Shown in pieces: positions 49,734 to 59,581 of a stretch of DNA of 64,000 nt (position 1 is its first letter; the number at the start of each line of letters is the position of its first letter). The translations under genes and the position numbers were made by a program. Below the pieces are notes generated by a model. That model searched no databases. It saw only the letters and a list, made by a program, of their open reading frames with translations, and was not told the origin of the DNA. Origin of the DNA: Paramoeba atlantica (lineage: Eukaryota > Discosea); assembly GCA_977017575.1 (NCBI GenBank), contig CDRNVI010000039.1:711930-775929 (forward strand). Direction: 5' to 3'.

Positions 49734-50284
49734 GAACTACGTGCTTTTCTGCAAGCCTTGACAATCGGACATCAACGAGAAGGAGACTTCGTGGTGCATG
49801 TAGACTCCGAGCACGTATGGCAGTTTTGGCATCGACATCGCATCAGTTTTCAACTAGATGGTTATACAACACTCGAAAATGCGGATCTATTAAAGAAAAT
49901 TGGTGATAAGGCGCAATGTATACTTGAGACGGCAAATGTACATGTCGTCAAGGTAAGGGCGCACTGCGAAAATGCACGAAACGATTTGGCGGACAGAGTA
50001 GCCTACAAAGCAGCAGAAGGTATCGTATCCTTTCTACTAATACAAGAGATTGCCCCTCCACCTGCTTGTGAAAATGCACAGAATAGTAACGAGGCAGTTA
50101 GGCATGAATCGAAGGAGTGTGCTCATCGGTGTAAAGACAAGGAAGCATGCGGACATAAATGCTGCAAAAGGCATTTGCGTCAGTCCAAAGAATAAGAGAA
50201 AGAAAGTGGCATTCAAAGTCATGGCAGAAAGATTCCTAACCACTTTTAAGAACTAAGTGGTATATTATTATTTTTTTTATTATT
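49734..50284 (+). pseudogene. RNase H LINE, 5'-truncated insertion with 14-bp TSD
   Basis: ATAAGGCAGGAGCA at 49720-49733 and 50285-50298. The insert is on the plus strand, opposite to element C. It covers the end of an RNase H domain (ELRAFLQALTIG, VHVDSEHVWQFW, KVRAHCENARNDLAD), the tail RCKDKEACGHKCCKRHL, and the hairpin plus (ATT)n 3' end. Its protein matches the 9041-10435 copy but is clearly diverged. Confidence 0.9.
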
Positions 50285-50330
50285 ATAAGGCAGGAGCACG
50301 AGTAGTTGTTTTCGGGGTGGGGAACGTTTC

Positions 50331-51926
50331 CTAGTGGATCGTTCGTCTTTCGGCACGAGTGTAGCTCACAGGTGTCTTCGTACCGCCACTCGCCACCCCC
50401 CGGTGAAAATCCTTTAAACGTGGACAATTGGCCCGCAAGTGCCCAGGCATGCGACAGTTGAAGCACAGCGGAGGCTGGGTCGCACGTACCCGACGAGACT
50501 GCTTTGAAGTTTCCTCTAGCATAATACGTCCATAGGTGTCGTCAGGGTTCTTTACCTGGTGAAGTCGCTGCTGTACTTTCTCAACTGGAGCGCCGGCCGC
50601 GGCCCAATAATGGTTTCTTAGCTCCTCTATAATGATCTTAGCTATGTTGTAGAAGTTTTCGTCTGTCCATTCTGCCAACTTGCGCGCCGCATAAATCCAC
50701 TGAACGAGCATTTCGAATAAGCGTTCCCGAACAAGCGGAGGATTGAACCGTACGCCGAATTCTTTCGTATCGCGGAGCTCTCGCACCAGTTCCCGTGGCT
50801 TAAACTCATCTGGGGATTCTATCCATGGACCCCATGTTTTTGGTTCAATGGGAGAGAAGTTCTTGGGATCAGAGATGGTCAAACGGTCTACAGAAGGAAG
50901 ATGCTCAACTCGCTCACCGCCTGGCATCCGAGCTTGTACTTTGATGATGATGTATTGGGCCTTTTGACTCCGAAGAGTTATGGCCCCTCAACTCCCCAAA
51001 CGGGCAGTCCGAATACGTCTTGCGACGTATCCGGAGAGCCAGCCATAGCAAGCTACGGCTGACCTCCGCTTGGAGAGGAGTTAGGTTACAGCTAGGGAGG
51101 TGGGGTGCGCTATACCCCTGCGTCTTAGGTAATGCAAATAAGGCGCCCCTTGACCAAAAAAAAAAAAAAACCACTCTATCTTTTGAGGGTGGATATAAAA
51201 AAAAAACACATCACACATTCCAAAAATTTGACCGAATGGCACCCACCCTAGTTTCTTAGTACCTTGTTATATATTCGGTACCGGGCGGTGCCACCCATTC
51301 TGCATTGTCGGAATGGCATCTACCCTAATTATTTAGTGCCTCGTTTTGCTGGCACCGGGTAGTGTCGTCCATATTGTTTTCATCGTGCTCACCCTAGCTA
51401 TTTAGCGTCTTGTTATGCGACGCCGGGTGAGTTAGCTCGGGAGGCTGGGATCGCTAAGTCCCATCATCCGACATACAACGTAAGCCGGATGCCCTGACCT
51501 TTGTACTTTAGCAATCGCCAATGAGTAATAGTCAATATCTGGGAACGGGAAGCTGTACTCCATATCTTGTTCATCATCCCAACGCGCCTTTAATTCTGAG
51601 TGGTCAGGGCCATTGCGATTTTTCAAGTACACTTGGCCGATTACTGTATATTGCTCGGTCTCTTCCTTGTGGCCCCATACTGCCTGAATCCAAACCTTAT
51701 GACCTCGAGAGAGAAGCAATCGCATCTTATGAGCAAATTCATATTTCGCATCATCCGTCATCGGCAAACGTACATCGTTTCCAAGGAGGGCTTCAACCTG
51801 GTCAGGGTTGAGGGTACCGCCTCGTCGGCTATGTCGGGAAACCTGGGGCTCCGGAGCTTGAGGCTCAGGGCTGTTTGCTCTAGATCGTGAAATTGCCCTA
51901 GTCACGGCTTGGACGATTCCAGACAT
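50331..51926 (-). pseudogene. Gag-like ORF of element C, split by a later insertion
   Basis: N-terminal part 51510-51926 (start MSGIVQAVTRAISRSRANS, FPFPDIDYYSLAIAK). C-terminal part 50331-50942 (WGPWIESPDEFK, IIEELRNHYWAAAG, zinc knuckle CFNCRMPGHLRANC). They are separated by a 558-bp composite insertion. Same domain plan as the Gag-like ORF of copies A and B. Confidence 0.85.
50943..51500 (+). mobile_element. Composite SINE-like plus hairpin-array element (copy 4), 9-bp TSD
   Basis: TTGTACTTT at 50934-50942 and 51501-51509. The left half (50943-51200) is the SINE-like sequence also found at 4499-4769, starting (GAT)n and ending in A runs around a CCACTCT/AGGGTGG hairpin. The right half (51201-51500) is the hairpin array: three nested units near 51240, 51320 and 51390, the interlocking GGGA/TCCC and TTAGC/GCTAA pairs, and the closing CATCCG/CGGATG hairpin. 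A single target duplication around both halves suggests that this is one complete element and that other copies are parts of it. Confidence 0.75.
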
Positions 51927-51992
51927 AAAAATTCGAAAACGTGTAGATTTTGTATTTGAATAGTCCCTAAGCACATACACATCCGTTAATGT

Positions 51993-52542
51993 TGAATGTT
52001 GTTGTTAGGCTTTCTATCCCATTGGGGATGTTGCCTCCCCGGAGTAAGCCGAGGTAGCTTTGGGGGAGGCTATCACTCAAAGGTGGATTTTCATCCACCT
52101 TGTCCGCTGAACTATCTTAACCCTTTCAGGTTGAGACATTCAAATCCAAGGACAGCATGCAAATCCAAGGACTACATAAGTATGTTCCGCAGGACCGAGA
52201 GTGGCCTCCCCCGGAGTAGCCGCCCACTACTGCTTGCTGGCATAGTTCGGGAGCGTTGAGTCTCAGCTTCAACAGTTTAGACTCCTCAGCTTCAATGGAC
52301 CAAGTCTTCTAGGGTGTTATACCCCCGAGTGGCCTTGGCTCCTCAGCTTCAACGGGCTAAACTTCGGCTTCAAAGAGCTCCTATCTCTCCGAATTCTGAC
52401 CCTAACCCCGTTTTAATGGGTCAGTTGCAAGCCGCAGATGAGCGGTACCCAACCCGAAAAGCGGTATGAAGTTCCCCTTAGGGGCTCATCTTCAGGGTGC
52501 ATTTCAGGCCTATCCATTACAGGGTCTAGCGTTCACACAGTT
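51993..52542 (-). other. LINE E1 3' untranslated region
   Basis: It contains the CTCAGCTTCAA / CTCGGCTTCAA-type boxes shared with LINE H, a GCCTCCCC...GGGGGAGGC inverted pair, and an AAC-rich terminus on the minus strand. The matching stretch in E2 carries the 5S insertion. Confidence 0.7.
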
Positions 52543-54470
52543 TTAGTTCCTTGAGAATGATTTTTTATTACCTTTGTTTAACGTTTGGGTTTTCGTGCTC
52601 TTTCTATATTCATCTATTATCTTTATCCAACTTTTTTTATTCTGGGCTTTCAGTTTCCATGAGCAATCTGTTGTTATCCCAACTCTTTCCAGTGCAGCTA
52701 CAAGGCTTCTACTATAGCATGGCAGGCTTCGTTTATATGTATTTCCTCTATTTTGAGTTGATCGATATTTGCCGAATAACACTCTGTTCGGGAATCTATC
52801 TGGACCCATTCTTGCGACGTGTCCAGCAAACAGTAAACTTCGGGCATCTATTTGTGGCTGGAGTGGGTCCATTCCTGCGATCGATAGGCATTCCTTCTGG
52901 GAGGTATATCTTATTGCATCCTTCGCAGATTCTTGGTGCTGTTTATCATTGTAGGCGCTATTGTCGTTCTTGACCCATGGTATGCCGAAAGATGTTTTGA
53001 TGTATCTTATATAGGCGCGGTTGAGTTTCAGATGCTGGGTTGGTGTAAGCGCCCACGTTGAGCTCGCATATAGTAGAATTGGTACTATACAGACTTCCAG
53101 GATGAGTCTTTTCGTTTTCCTTGTGATAGCCTTGTCTTTCCACAAGTCTCTAAATTTTCTCATACCTGCGCAAGCTCTTCTTATTCTGTTTTCTATTTCT
53201 TCTTCCAATGAAGCATCTTCACTGATGACTGTTCCAAGGTATGAGAAGTTCCGTACTTGTTCAATAGTTTCTTCTTGTGCTTTTATCTCGGATGTGTAAT
53301 ACTTTTCTGCTTTGCAAGGTTGAATTACCTGTGTTTTAGTTTTCCTTGTGTTTATCCTTACTCCCCATCGGTTCATAACCCCTACTACTGCGTTTAAGGT
53401 ATTTTGCAGTTCCGTTTGTTCGTCCGACCAAAGAACAAGGTCATCCGCATACGCTATGAGTCCGAAAACATCTGTACCGGTTACTTTATCGCCTCGTTGA
53501 GCTCTTCCTTTTGGGATCCTCCATTCGACACGGATGCCTGCAGTTTTAATCTGTAGTGCTTTCCGGAGTACAGCATCAAATGTTGCATTGAATAGCAGGC
53601 AGCTCATTGGACAGCCTTGTTTTAAGCCGCCAGGTATTTCGAAGCTTTCACTCTTCGTGCCGTCGTTTAACATGACGCTTGCAGTTGTTGTGTTATATAG
53701 TGCGCGAATTAGTTCCAATAATGGTCCTTCAATTTTCAAACTCTGAAGGGTGGCCCAGACTGCCTCTCGTGGTAAGGTATCATAAGCCTTCTCGAGATCC
53801 AGGTAGGCAAGATATAACGGTGATTTGTGTCTCCTGACTTCCTCCGTGATTCTTCTGAGTATGAAGATCGCATCGTCTATACCTCTATTATGTCGGAAGC
53901 CATTTTGGGCTTCTAGAAGTCTAGCATCGACGCGCGCTGCAATACGATGTGTGAGTATGCCAGATAGGACTTTCGCTGCAGGGCTCATTATTGAAATTGG
54001 GCGGTAGGATCCGGGATCGCAGGCTTTGCCTTTTGCTGCGCCTTTGTAGATTGGTATGATGTGGGAGTGCGTCCACTCTTTGGGAACCTTGGAGTTTTGC
54101 CAGCAAAGTTTCAATATCCATGTCATCCAAATAATTGCGGCTTTTCCTGCAAATTTGAGATGTTCGGGGAAAATTCCGTCTGGGCCTTGTGCTTTCCTAT
54201 TTTTTAGTGTAGACAGTGCGCGTTCTACTTCCAGTTCGTTTGGAGGATAACTATTTTCTTCTTTTTCCATGCGAAGGACATCGTCCTCTATGGCAGGGTA
54301 CTTTAGTTCTTCTAGGTCTTGTTGTACTCTGGATAAATTAAATAGGGGGTTTGGTGTGTTAAATATCCTAGAAAAGGAAGTGGCCAGTGCTTGCGCTTTG
54401 GCCTCTGGGTCAGAGACCATTTCATTCGGCATTACGTTTAGATAACTAATTATATAGTAGTAGTATAGTA
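52543..54470 (-). pseudogene. LINE E1 reverse transcriptase (endonuclease missing)
   Basis: Starts within the region before RT (EAKAQALATSFSRIFN). RT motifs: NRKAQGPDGIFPEHLKF, RPISIMSPAAKVL, NGFRHNRGIDDAIF, AYLDLEKAYDTLP (palm A), GLKQGCPMSCLLF (palm B), IAYADDLVLWSDE (palm C), NFSYLGTVISED. The C-terminal part FAGHVARMGPDRFPNRV ends KKSFSRN. The frame is fully open from its truncated start. It is clearly related to LINE H (same palm spacing, shared VARMGxxRxPNxxLFGKY). Confidence 0.85.
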
Positions 54471-54472
54471 TA

Positions 54473-55549
54473 AATTTAGGTTTAAGGCTTCCGGAGGAAA
54501 TAGAACGAACCTCTTCCAACTCAGAGATGTATGCCCTTTGTGAAGGACTTGATCAGGCATCTGGCTTAACGCGCACTGTTGTTATTCATACTGATTCTAC
54601 TTATGTCTGGGATTTTGTTCATAAGTTAAGACACCAGTTTAGATTAACGGGATACCAAAAAGCTGAAAACCCTTCCCTCCTTCGTGTTATCGATGCAAAG
54701 CTCCGTAAGATTGAAGAAACGAATTCTATATACGTTGTTAAAGTTAAAGCTCATTGCGGCAACCAGTACAACGAAATGGCTGATTGGCTTGCAAAGCAAG
54801 CAGCTGAAAGACAAGACGTTTCATTATCATCCTTCTGTTTCAGACAAAACATACCGAAATCTAAGAACAATAAAATTGCTAGGAAAAGAAATCCAACTCA
54901 AGAAGTAAGTAATATGAGTAAATCCAAGGTAGGAAGAGCAAACAGTCAAAGAGGTACATTAGTGCTCCTAAAGGAACCTAAGAAAGCTGATAAAGTGAAA
55001 CATCCATGTAGCACAATAGGAAAACGTGCAAATCGAGATGACGTGCTTTCACAACGAGCTAACAAACGTGGCATCGGGCAAGATTTCAATGAAAAATCTC
55101 ATTTTACACCCAAATTTGGTCGAAAGGAATCTACAGTGAGAGAATTGAATGTCTTCTTGATTTTCAGACCATACTGAAGCTGTCTTCCGACAATATACTA
55201 TTTATGAGAACGTCTTATCCGACTGCGATCCCTCCCCCCAATTCAAAATAAAATCAATTAACAATATTTGTTAGTGACATTAAATCGGTAGCAGTCAGAT
55301 TGCGGCAAAAAAAAAAAAAACCTGCATGTGTACATTTCTGTTGTTCCGGAATCTTAATTATTACTCGTTGAGCATTGTTCCTGGTCGAGGTTTTCATCCT
55401 GGCTTGAAATCCGCAGCGAGGCGTCCGAACATTCAAAAAAGAAGAAACAATATAAAGTATCTAATTCCAGAAATACACACTTCTGTCTCTTTTCACTGAA
55501 CATACAATATTTTTATAGAACAGGAATACATGTATACTACGATCTATAA
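54473..55549 (+). repeat. Segmental duplicate of the LINE F / element C junction
   Basis: Closely matches 45181-46271: the LINE F RNase H end and 3' region plus the first about 140 bases of the family C terminal unit. The only length difference seen inside the coding part is 13 bp missing near 55125. Because it spans two different elements it arose by DNA duplication or recombination, not by a new LINE insertion. Confidence 0.85.
54527..55177 (+). pseudogene. LINE F RNase H end, duplicated
   Basis: MYALCEGLDQASGLTRTVVI, HTDSTYVWDF and KVKAHCGNQYNEMADWLAKQ as in LINE F. The 13-bp loss near the C-terminus changes the last residues. No RT or endonuclease attached. Confidence 0.85.
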
Positions 55550-55825
55550 TTGTTGGGGGGAATAGTATTGAGTCTAACTTTTTTTTTAAGCAATAAAATT
55601 AGCAATTTCATATTTTGGAGCCCAAAACTAGCAATTCGATCTCCCGTAAGTATAATAACAATAATAACAATAATAATAAAAACAAGCAATCCACGCCCAA
55701 TCCATTCGCGCGTTCCGGACCGGGTCTTTCGACCTCTCCACGGCCTGACTTGTGAACCCTTCCCTTGCTATATGGGAGGGCGCAGGCGCGGGCCTGTGTC
55801 GACAGCGACACGGTCGCGAAACAGG

Positions 55826-58800
55826 ATGCTGGTCGACGGGGAGGAGATTCACTTCCCGTGTACTACCTCACTTGGGGTACCTAGCCCTCGCGGGCTAGGC
55901 GTGAGCATAGACTCTGTCGACTCGACCAACATCCAGGCCAGAAGTTTTCCTTACTCTTCTTTGCCATACCCCACAAGTGCAGGGCCTGTGTTCGCCGAGG
56001 GGAGGCGAAGAACGAGCATACGCGCCTGGGAGCGCATGAGGGTGACGTCTAACTGTCAGGAATTAAACTCTGTTCTCAAGTTCTCCGGACTAGGAACCTC
56101 TTCACCCAGCCAACTCACGATTTCAAATCAGGCTGTGAAAGGGAAATATCTCCGAAAAACTAATCAGAATGGTTACAACTATGACGAGCAAAGAGTCATT
56201 TTCCCTGACCTCACGCCACAGGACCTGGATTTTACTGTCAGCAGAAGCCCTGGAGGCCGAAAAAAGAAAAAGCACCCCAAGAGCGACCGTCACTCCCGAG
56301 TAGACCTAGAGTCCGAAACCGACAGTGGAGATGGTGCAGTCCCAGAATGCCCTCCCAACGACAGCGCTTCTGAATCCCCAGATGGAAAACGCAAGCGTCG
56401 CGAGCTTACCACCGAAACGGCCAATGGCTTATCGACCGCAAATGTGACGACGGACACCCAACAGACCAAAGAGCGAAACTGTCCAGTGGAGACGTGTACA
56501 TGGAAGACGGGGCCACACGGTGGCCAATGGCGAGCTTTTTATAACCATGTTGCCCACAAGCACTGGGAGGAAGTCTCAGACTCCTGGTGGACAGGGGAAG
56601 GGAGATTTCTGTGTGTAAAATGCTGCAGGCACTATGACTTAGGAAAGCAAGAATCCCATGAGAAACATTGCGAGTTTCAACTCTCACCCTCTCAACTCTC
56701 ACGCTCTCGAGAACAGAAAGCACCCGTTGCCCCTACCAATTCTGCAACCACTACTCCCTCAGAGCGCGCCGCCCAAACCGAAGTCGCCACCTTACCTGCA
56801 CAGACAGCCGCTGACCTAGAGGCCAAGAATGGAAAGATGAGTATCGACGAACCTCTGCCGCCCCTAGCCTCCATATGCTCCGCGCCTATCAACACCTGCA
56901 AGGATATTCCAAACAGTTGCCGACAAGCATGGGCCAAAATATTCTGCGAATATCTATCCTCAGCTGTCCGGGAAAACACGACTAAGGCTTGGACGCTCCT
57001 TGCAATGTTGCCAAAGTGTGTGTTGCCGGCCCCAAGGCGCGGAGGTCATAGGGCGAAAACTTCTTACGCTTCACACGTCCGGAAATGTCTAGCCAAATGG
57101 TCGTCAAAACAATATCTATCACTTTGGAACGAAACATGTAAGACTTTGAATCGTAAGAAACGTGCTGCGCAAGCAACAAGCCTAGAAGACGAGGAGAAGA
57201 AAGCGTGTCTTCGCGCGGAGCGACTGGCCCGCGACGGAGAACTTTCTCGCGCCATGACCGCACTGACTTCTTCGCCGCTAGCACCAGACGACGACAATAC
57301 GTACGCCAAACTTCAGGCCAAACACCCCCCACGAATTTCCGAATCCACAACATCCCCCAGCTTAACTCCGGAAACAGAACCACTCAAAGTCACCGAGGAA
57401 GAAGTCGCAGCTGCGCTCTCAACCTTCCACAGAGGATCATCAGGTGGCGCACTTTGCCTCCGCCCAGAACACGTGCAAGCGGCAATGCAATATCACAATG
57501 ACGGGCACACAAATCCACTGGGCACGCTCACAAATTTCACCAACCATATGCTCGCTGGGAAGTTACCACTCGACGTTCAAGACCACTTTGCCGGAGGAAG
57601 GCTATGTGCTTTGGAAAAGGGAGAACACGACGTGCGCCCAATAGCCGCTGGAGAAACGCTCCGCCGTCTGGTGAGTAAAGTGGCCTGCCTATCAGTAAAA
57701 GCGCGAGCCCGCAAAATTTTCAAAGGCCATCAGTACGGGGTAGCCACGCCCGCCGGGGCCGAGCGAGTTATACATCTGTGTCGCCAGGCCTTTGCTGCTC
57801 GCACGGAAGATGACGACTTTGTTCTCTGTAAAATCGACCTACGTAATGCCTTCAACCAAGTTTCAAGGGACTGGTTCATAGCACTAACACGCGAGCATTT
57901 CCCCACGCTTACTCCTTACGTCGAATGGTGCTACACTTCGGAAAGTAAGCTTACCTTTGGAACACGCGTTATTAAATCTCGTGAGGGTGTCCAGCAAGGG
58001 GACCCTTTGGGCCCTCTTCTTTTCTCGTTAGTCATGAGGGAAGTCGCCTCAGAAATTCACGAAGCAGCCCCCAAATTAGACCTAAACCTCTGGTACCTGG
58101 ATGATGGCGTTTTGGCTGGCACTTCCTGTGATGTGCGACACGCGTTCGACGTTATCGAAATGAAGGGTCCACAATGGGGCCTACACCTCAACGCTGCAAA
58201 ATGTGAGATTATTACCCACCCAGCATCTTCTCATCGTTCTTCTGTTTTTCCCGATCTCCCTGGCCCTAACAAAAACCTCGAAGGCAATTTTTACATTCTG
58301 GGAAGCCCCGTTGGATCGCCAGAGTTTTGTCGTGAATATCTCGTCAACAATGCAGTCGAAATGGCAGAAGATTCTCTGGACGCTATAACGCACCTCGAAG
58401 ACCCCCAGGTTGCCTTATCCCTCATTCGTCACTGCACTGGCTTCTGCCAGATGGTTTACTCCCTACGAACAACCCCAACATCTGAACTTCGGGATCTCTG
58501 TCGGCGCTTGGACGACGCCGTGCAACGCGCGGTAGAGAATTTTTTCCGTCCGCTGACCCCCGAGGCCCGCCGTCAAACACAACGAAACAAGCGATTTGGC
58601 GGGTTAGGACTCCGTTCCGCGGAAGAGCACTCTACTTCAGCCTATATCGCCTCTGTCGCATTTGCATCGGAGCTAGATCGCTGGGACCCCACGGAGGCAG
58701 AAGGTTTCGAAGAAGCCGTAAGCGATGTCAATAAAAGGGTGGGGAAAGACATCGTAGACATTGAATCAGGGAGAATACCGAAAGGTTTCGCCTTGTCATC

Positions 58801-59440
58801 CACTCCGCTTTTCAGTAAACGTGGCATTACAGAATCCAGTACCGAATCAGTAATCCCTCGGCAACGAGATCTAAGCGATGCAATCTCATCTCACGAGTTT
58901 CATCAAGCACTCTCCCTCGCTGACCCACGTACGAGGGCTCGATGGATTTCGGAAACGGGGCACGGAGCAGCAGAATGGGCTTTTGTATTGCCGTCGAAAA
59001 AGAACGGCCACGCTTATACCCCAACCGAGTTTCGGACTCTGGTACGTTGGTGGCTAGGGGGGCAAATATATCCGGGTCCCCGATCTTGTCCCATGGAGAA
59101 GTGCACCCAACCGTTGGGTCCTGAGGGCGATCACGCATTGGCTTGCAAAAGTGGACATGGTATCACCTCGCGGCATAATGCCCTGGCCGCAGAATTTTCT
59201 TCTGAATGTTCTAAGGCTGGGTTCACTACCCAGAGGGAAATGAGCTTGGGAAACAAGGGGCCGGGGGGCGCCCTCACCAGGCCTGGTGATGTCTTCATCA
59301 AAAATTTCGGGCTTGGCGAGGGTCTTGTGCTTGACTTTGCCGTCACCCATGTACAGCAACAAAAATATACGGACTCAGTGCAGGGCCTGTGTTCGCCGAG
59401 GGGAGGCGAAGAACGAGCATACGCGCCTGGGAGCGCATGA
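55826..59440 (+). CDS. RLE LINE protein: zinc fingers, RT and restriction-like endonuclease
   Basis: Start chosen at ATG 55826 (MLVDGEEIHF); the frame is open further upstream. A Lys/Arg-rich region is followed by C2H2-like clusters: CPVETCTWKTGPHGGQWRAF with HVAHKH, and CVKCCRHYDLGKQESHEKHC. RT: KGEHDVRPIAAGETLRRL, VLCKIDLRNAFNQV (palm A), GVQQGDPLGPLLFSL (palm B), NLWYLDDGVLAG (palm C). C-terminus: CPMEKCTQPLGPEGDHALAC zinc cluster, SRHNALAAEF, and RPGDVFIKNFGLGEGLVLDF, the RPD...D endonuclease core. About 1,200 codons without a stop make it the best-preserved LINE here. The last about 20 residues are read from the 75-bp repeat, so the natural C-terminus is replaced. Confidence 0.85.
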   Translation: MLVDGEEIHFPCTTSLGVPSPRGLGVSIDSVDSTNIQARSFPYSSLPYPTSAGPVFAEGRRRTSIRAWERMRVTSNCQELNSVLKFSGLGTSSPSQLTISNQAVKGKYLRKTNQNGYNYDEQRVIFPDLTPQDLDFTVSRSPGGRKKKKHPKSDRHSRVDLESETDSGDGAVPECPPNDSASESPDGKRKRRELTTETANGLSTANVTTDTQQTKERNCPVETCTWKTGPHGGQWRAFYNHVAHKHWEEVSDSWWTGEGRFLCVKCCRHYDLGKQESHEKHCEFQLSPSQLSRSREQKAPVAPTNSATTTPSERAAQTEVATLPAQTAADLEAKNGKMSIDEPLPPLASICSAPINTCKDIPNSCRQAWAKIFCEYLSSAVRENTTKAWTLLAMLPKCVLPAPRRGGHRAKTSYASHVRKCLAKWSSKQYLSLWNETCKTLNRKKRAAQATSLEDEEKKACLRAERLARDGELSRAMTALTSSPLAPDDDNTYAKLQAKHPPRISESTTSPSLTPETEPLKVTEEEVAAALSTFHRGSSGGALCLRPEHVQAAMQYHNDGHTNPLGTLTNFTNHMLAGKLPLDVQDHFAGGRLCALEKGEHDVRPIAAGETLRRLVSKVACLSVKARARKIFKGHQYGVATPAGAERVIHLCRQAFAARTEDDDFVLCKIDLRNAFNQVSRDWFIALTREHFPTLTPYVEWCYTSESKLTFGTRVIKSREGVQQGDPLGPLLFSLVMREVASEIHEAAPKLDLNLWYLDDGVLAGTSCDVRHAFDVIEMKGPQWGLHLNAAKCEIITHPASSHRSSVFPDLPGPNKNLEGNFYILGSPVGSPEFCREYLVNNAVEMAEDSLDAITHLEDPQVALSLIRHCTGFCQMVYSLRTTPTSELRDLCRRLDDAVQRAVENFFRPLTPEARRQTQRNKRFGGLGLRSAEEHSTSAYIASVAFASELDRWDPTEAEGFEEAVSDVNKRVGKDIVDIESGRIPKGFALSSTPLFSKRGITESSTESVIPRQRDLSDAISSHEFHQALSLADPRTRARWISETGHGAAEWAFVLPSKKNGHAYTPTEFRTLVRWWLGGQIYPGPRSCPMEKCTQPLGPEGDHALACKSGHGITSRHNALAAEFSSECSKAGFTTQREMSLGNKGPGGALTRPGDVFIKNFGLGEGLVLDFAVTHVQQQKYTDSVQGLCSPRGGEERAYAPGSA

Positions 59441-59450
59441 GGGTGACGTT
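59376..59450 (+). repeat. 75-bp direct repeat of the RLE LINE's own 5' region
   Basis: AGTGCAGGGCCTGTGTTCGC onward repeats 55974-56048 almost exactly, about 3.4 kb away. It is followed by poly-T. Either the element end was joined to a second truncated copy, or the RNA template jumped to another molecule. Confidence 0.85.
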
Positions 59451-59581
59451 CAGACTTTTTTTTTTTTTTATTCTGTTTTCTTCCGTTTCGTATTGGCGCT
59501 ACCCCCCTTGTCAGGGGGATAGTAACTAACTAAGCTTACGCGTCTTTGTAAGCTGGCTATTGAATAACTAAATATTAAATT
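59451..59581. other. Tail region with two hairpins
   Basis: Poly-T, then CCCCC-TTGTCA-GGGGG (about 59500-59518) and GCTTAC-GCGTCTTT-GTAAGC (about 59535-59554), with TAGTAACTAACTAAG between them. It may be the 3' end of the neighbouring LINE on either strand. Confidence 0.5.

Larger units (their letters stand above)
46569..51992 (-). mobile_element. VIPER-like YR retroelement C
   Basis: Minus-strand element with the gene order of copies A and B but clearly diverged protein sequence. It holds two later insertions: a truncated RNase H LINE (49734-50284) and a SINE/hairpin-array composite (50943-51500). Its A1 end is cut at 51992 by LINE E1. Its terminal unit 46131-46568 is joined head to tail. 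Apart from the insertions and the cut end the coding regions look whole; older than A and B. Confidence 0.8.
51993..54472 (-). mobile_element. LINE family E, longer 5'-truncated copy (E1)
   Basis: Coding end 52543-54470 and 3' untranslated region 51993-52542, nearly identical to copy E2 without the 5S insertion. It abuts the cut end of element C on the left and the segmental duplicate on the right. No clear target duplication was found, so a rearrangement may have removed one side. Confidence 0.75.
55660..59460 (+). mobile_element. RLE LINE of NeSL/Utopia-like type
   Basis: A 5' region from about 55667 (AATAATAATAAAAACAAGCA) with several strong hairpins, one long ORF, then a 75-bp segment (59376-59450) that repeats 55974-56048 of the same element. 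A poly-T and a hairpin-rich tail follow. The 5' start is found again as a 50-bp scrap at 62862-62912. GC content is higher than in its neighbours. Confidence 0.75.
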
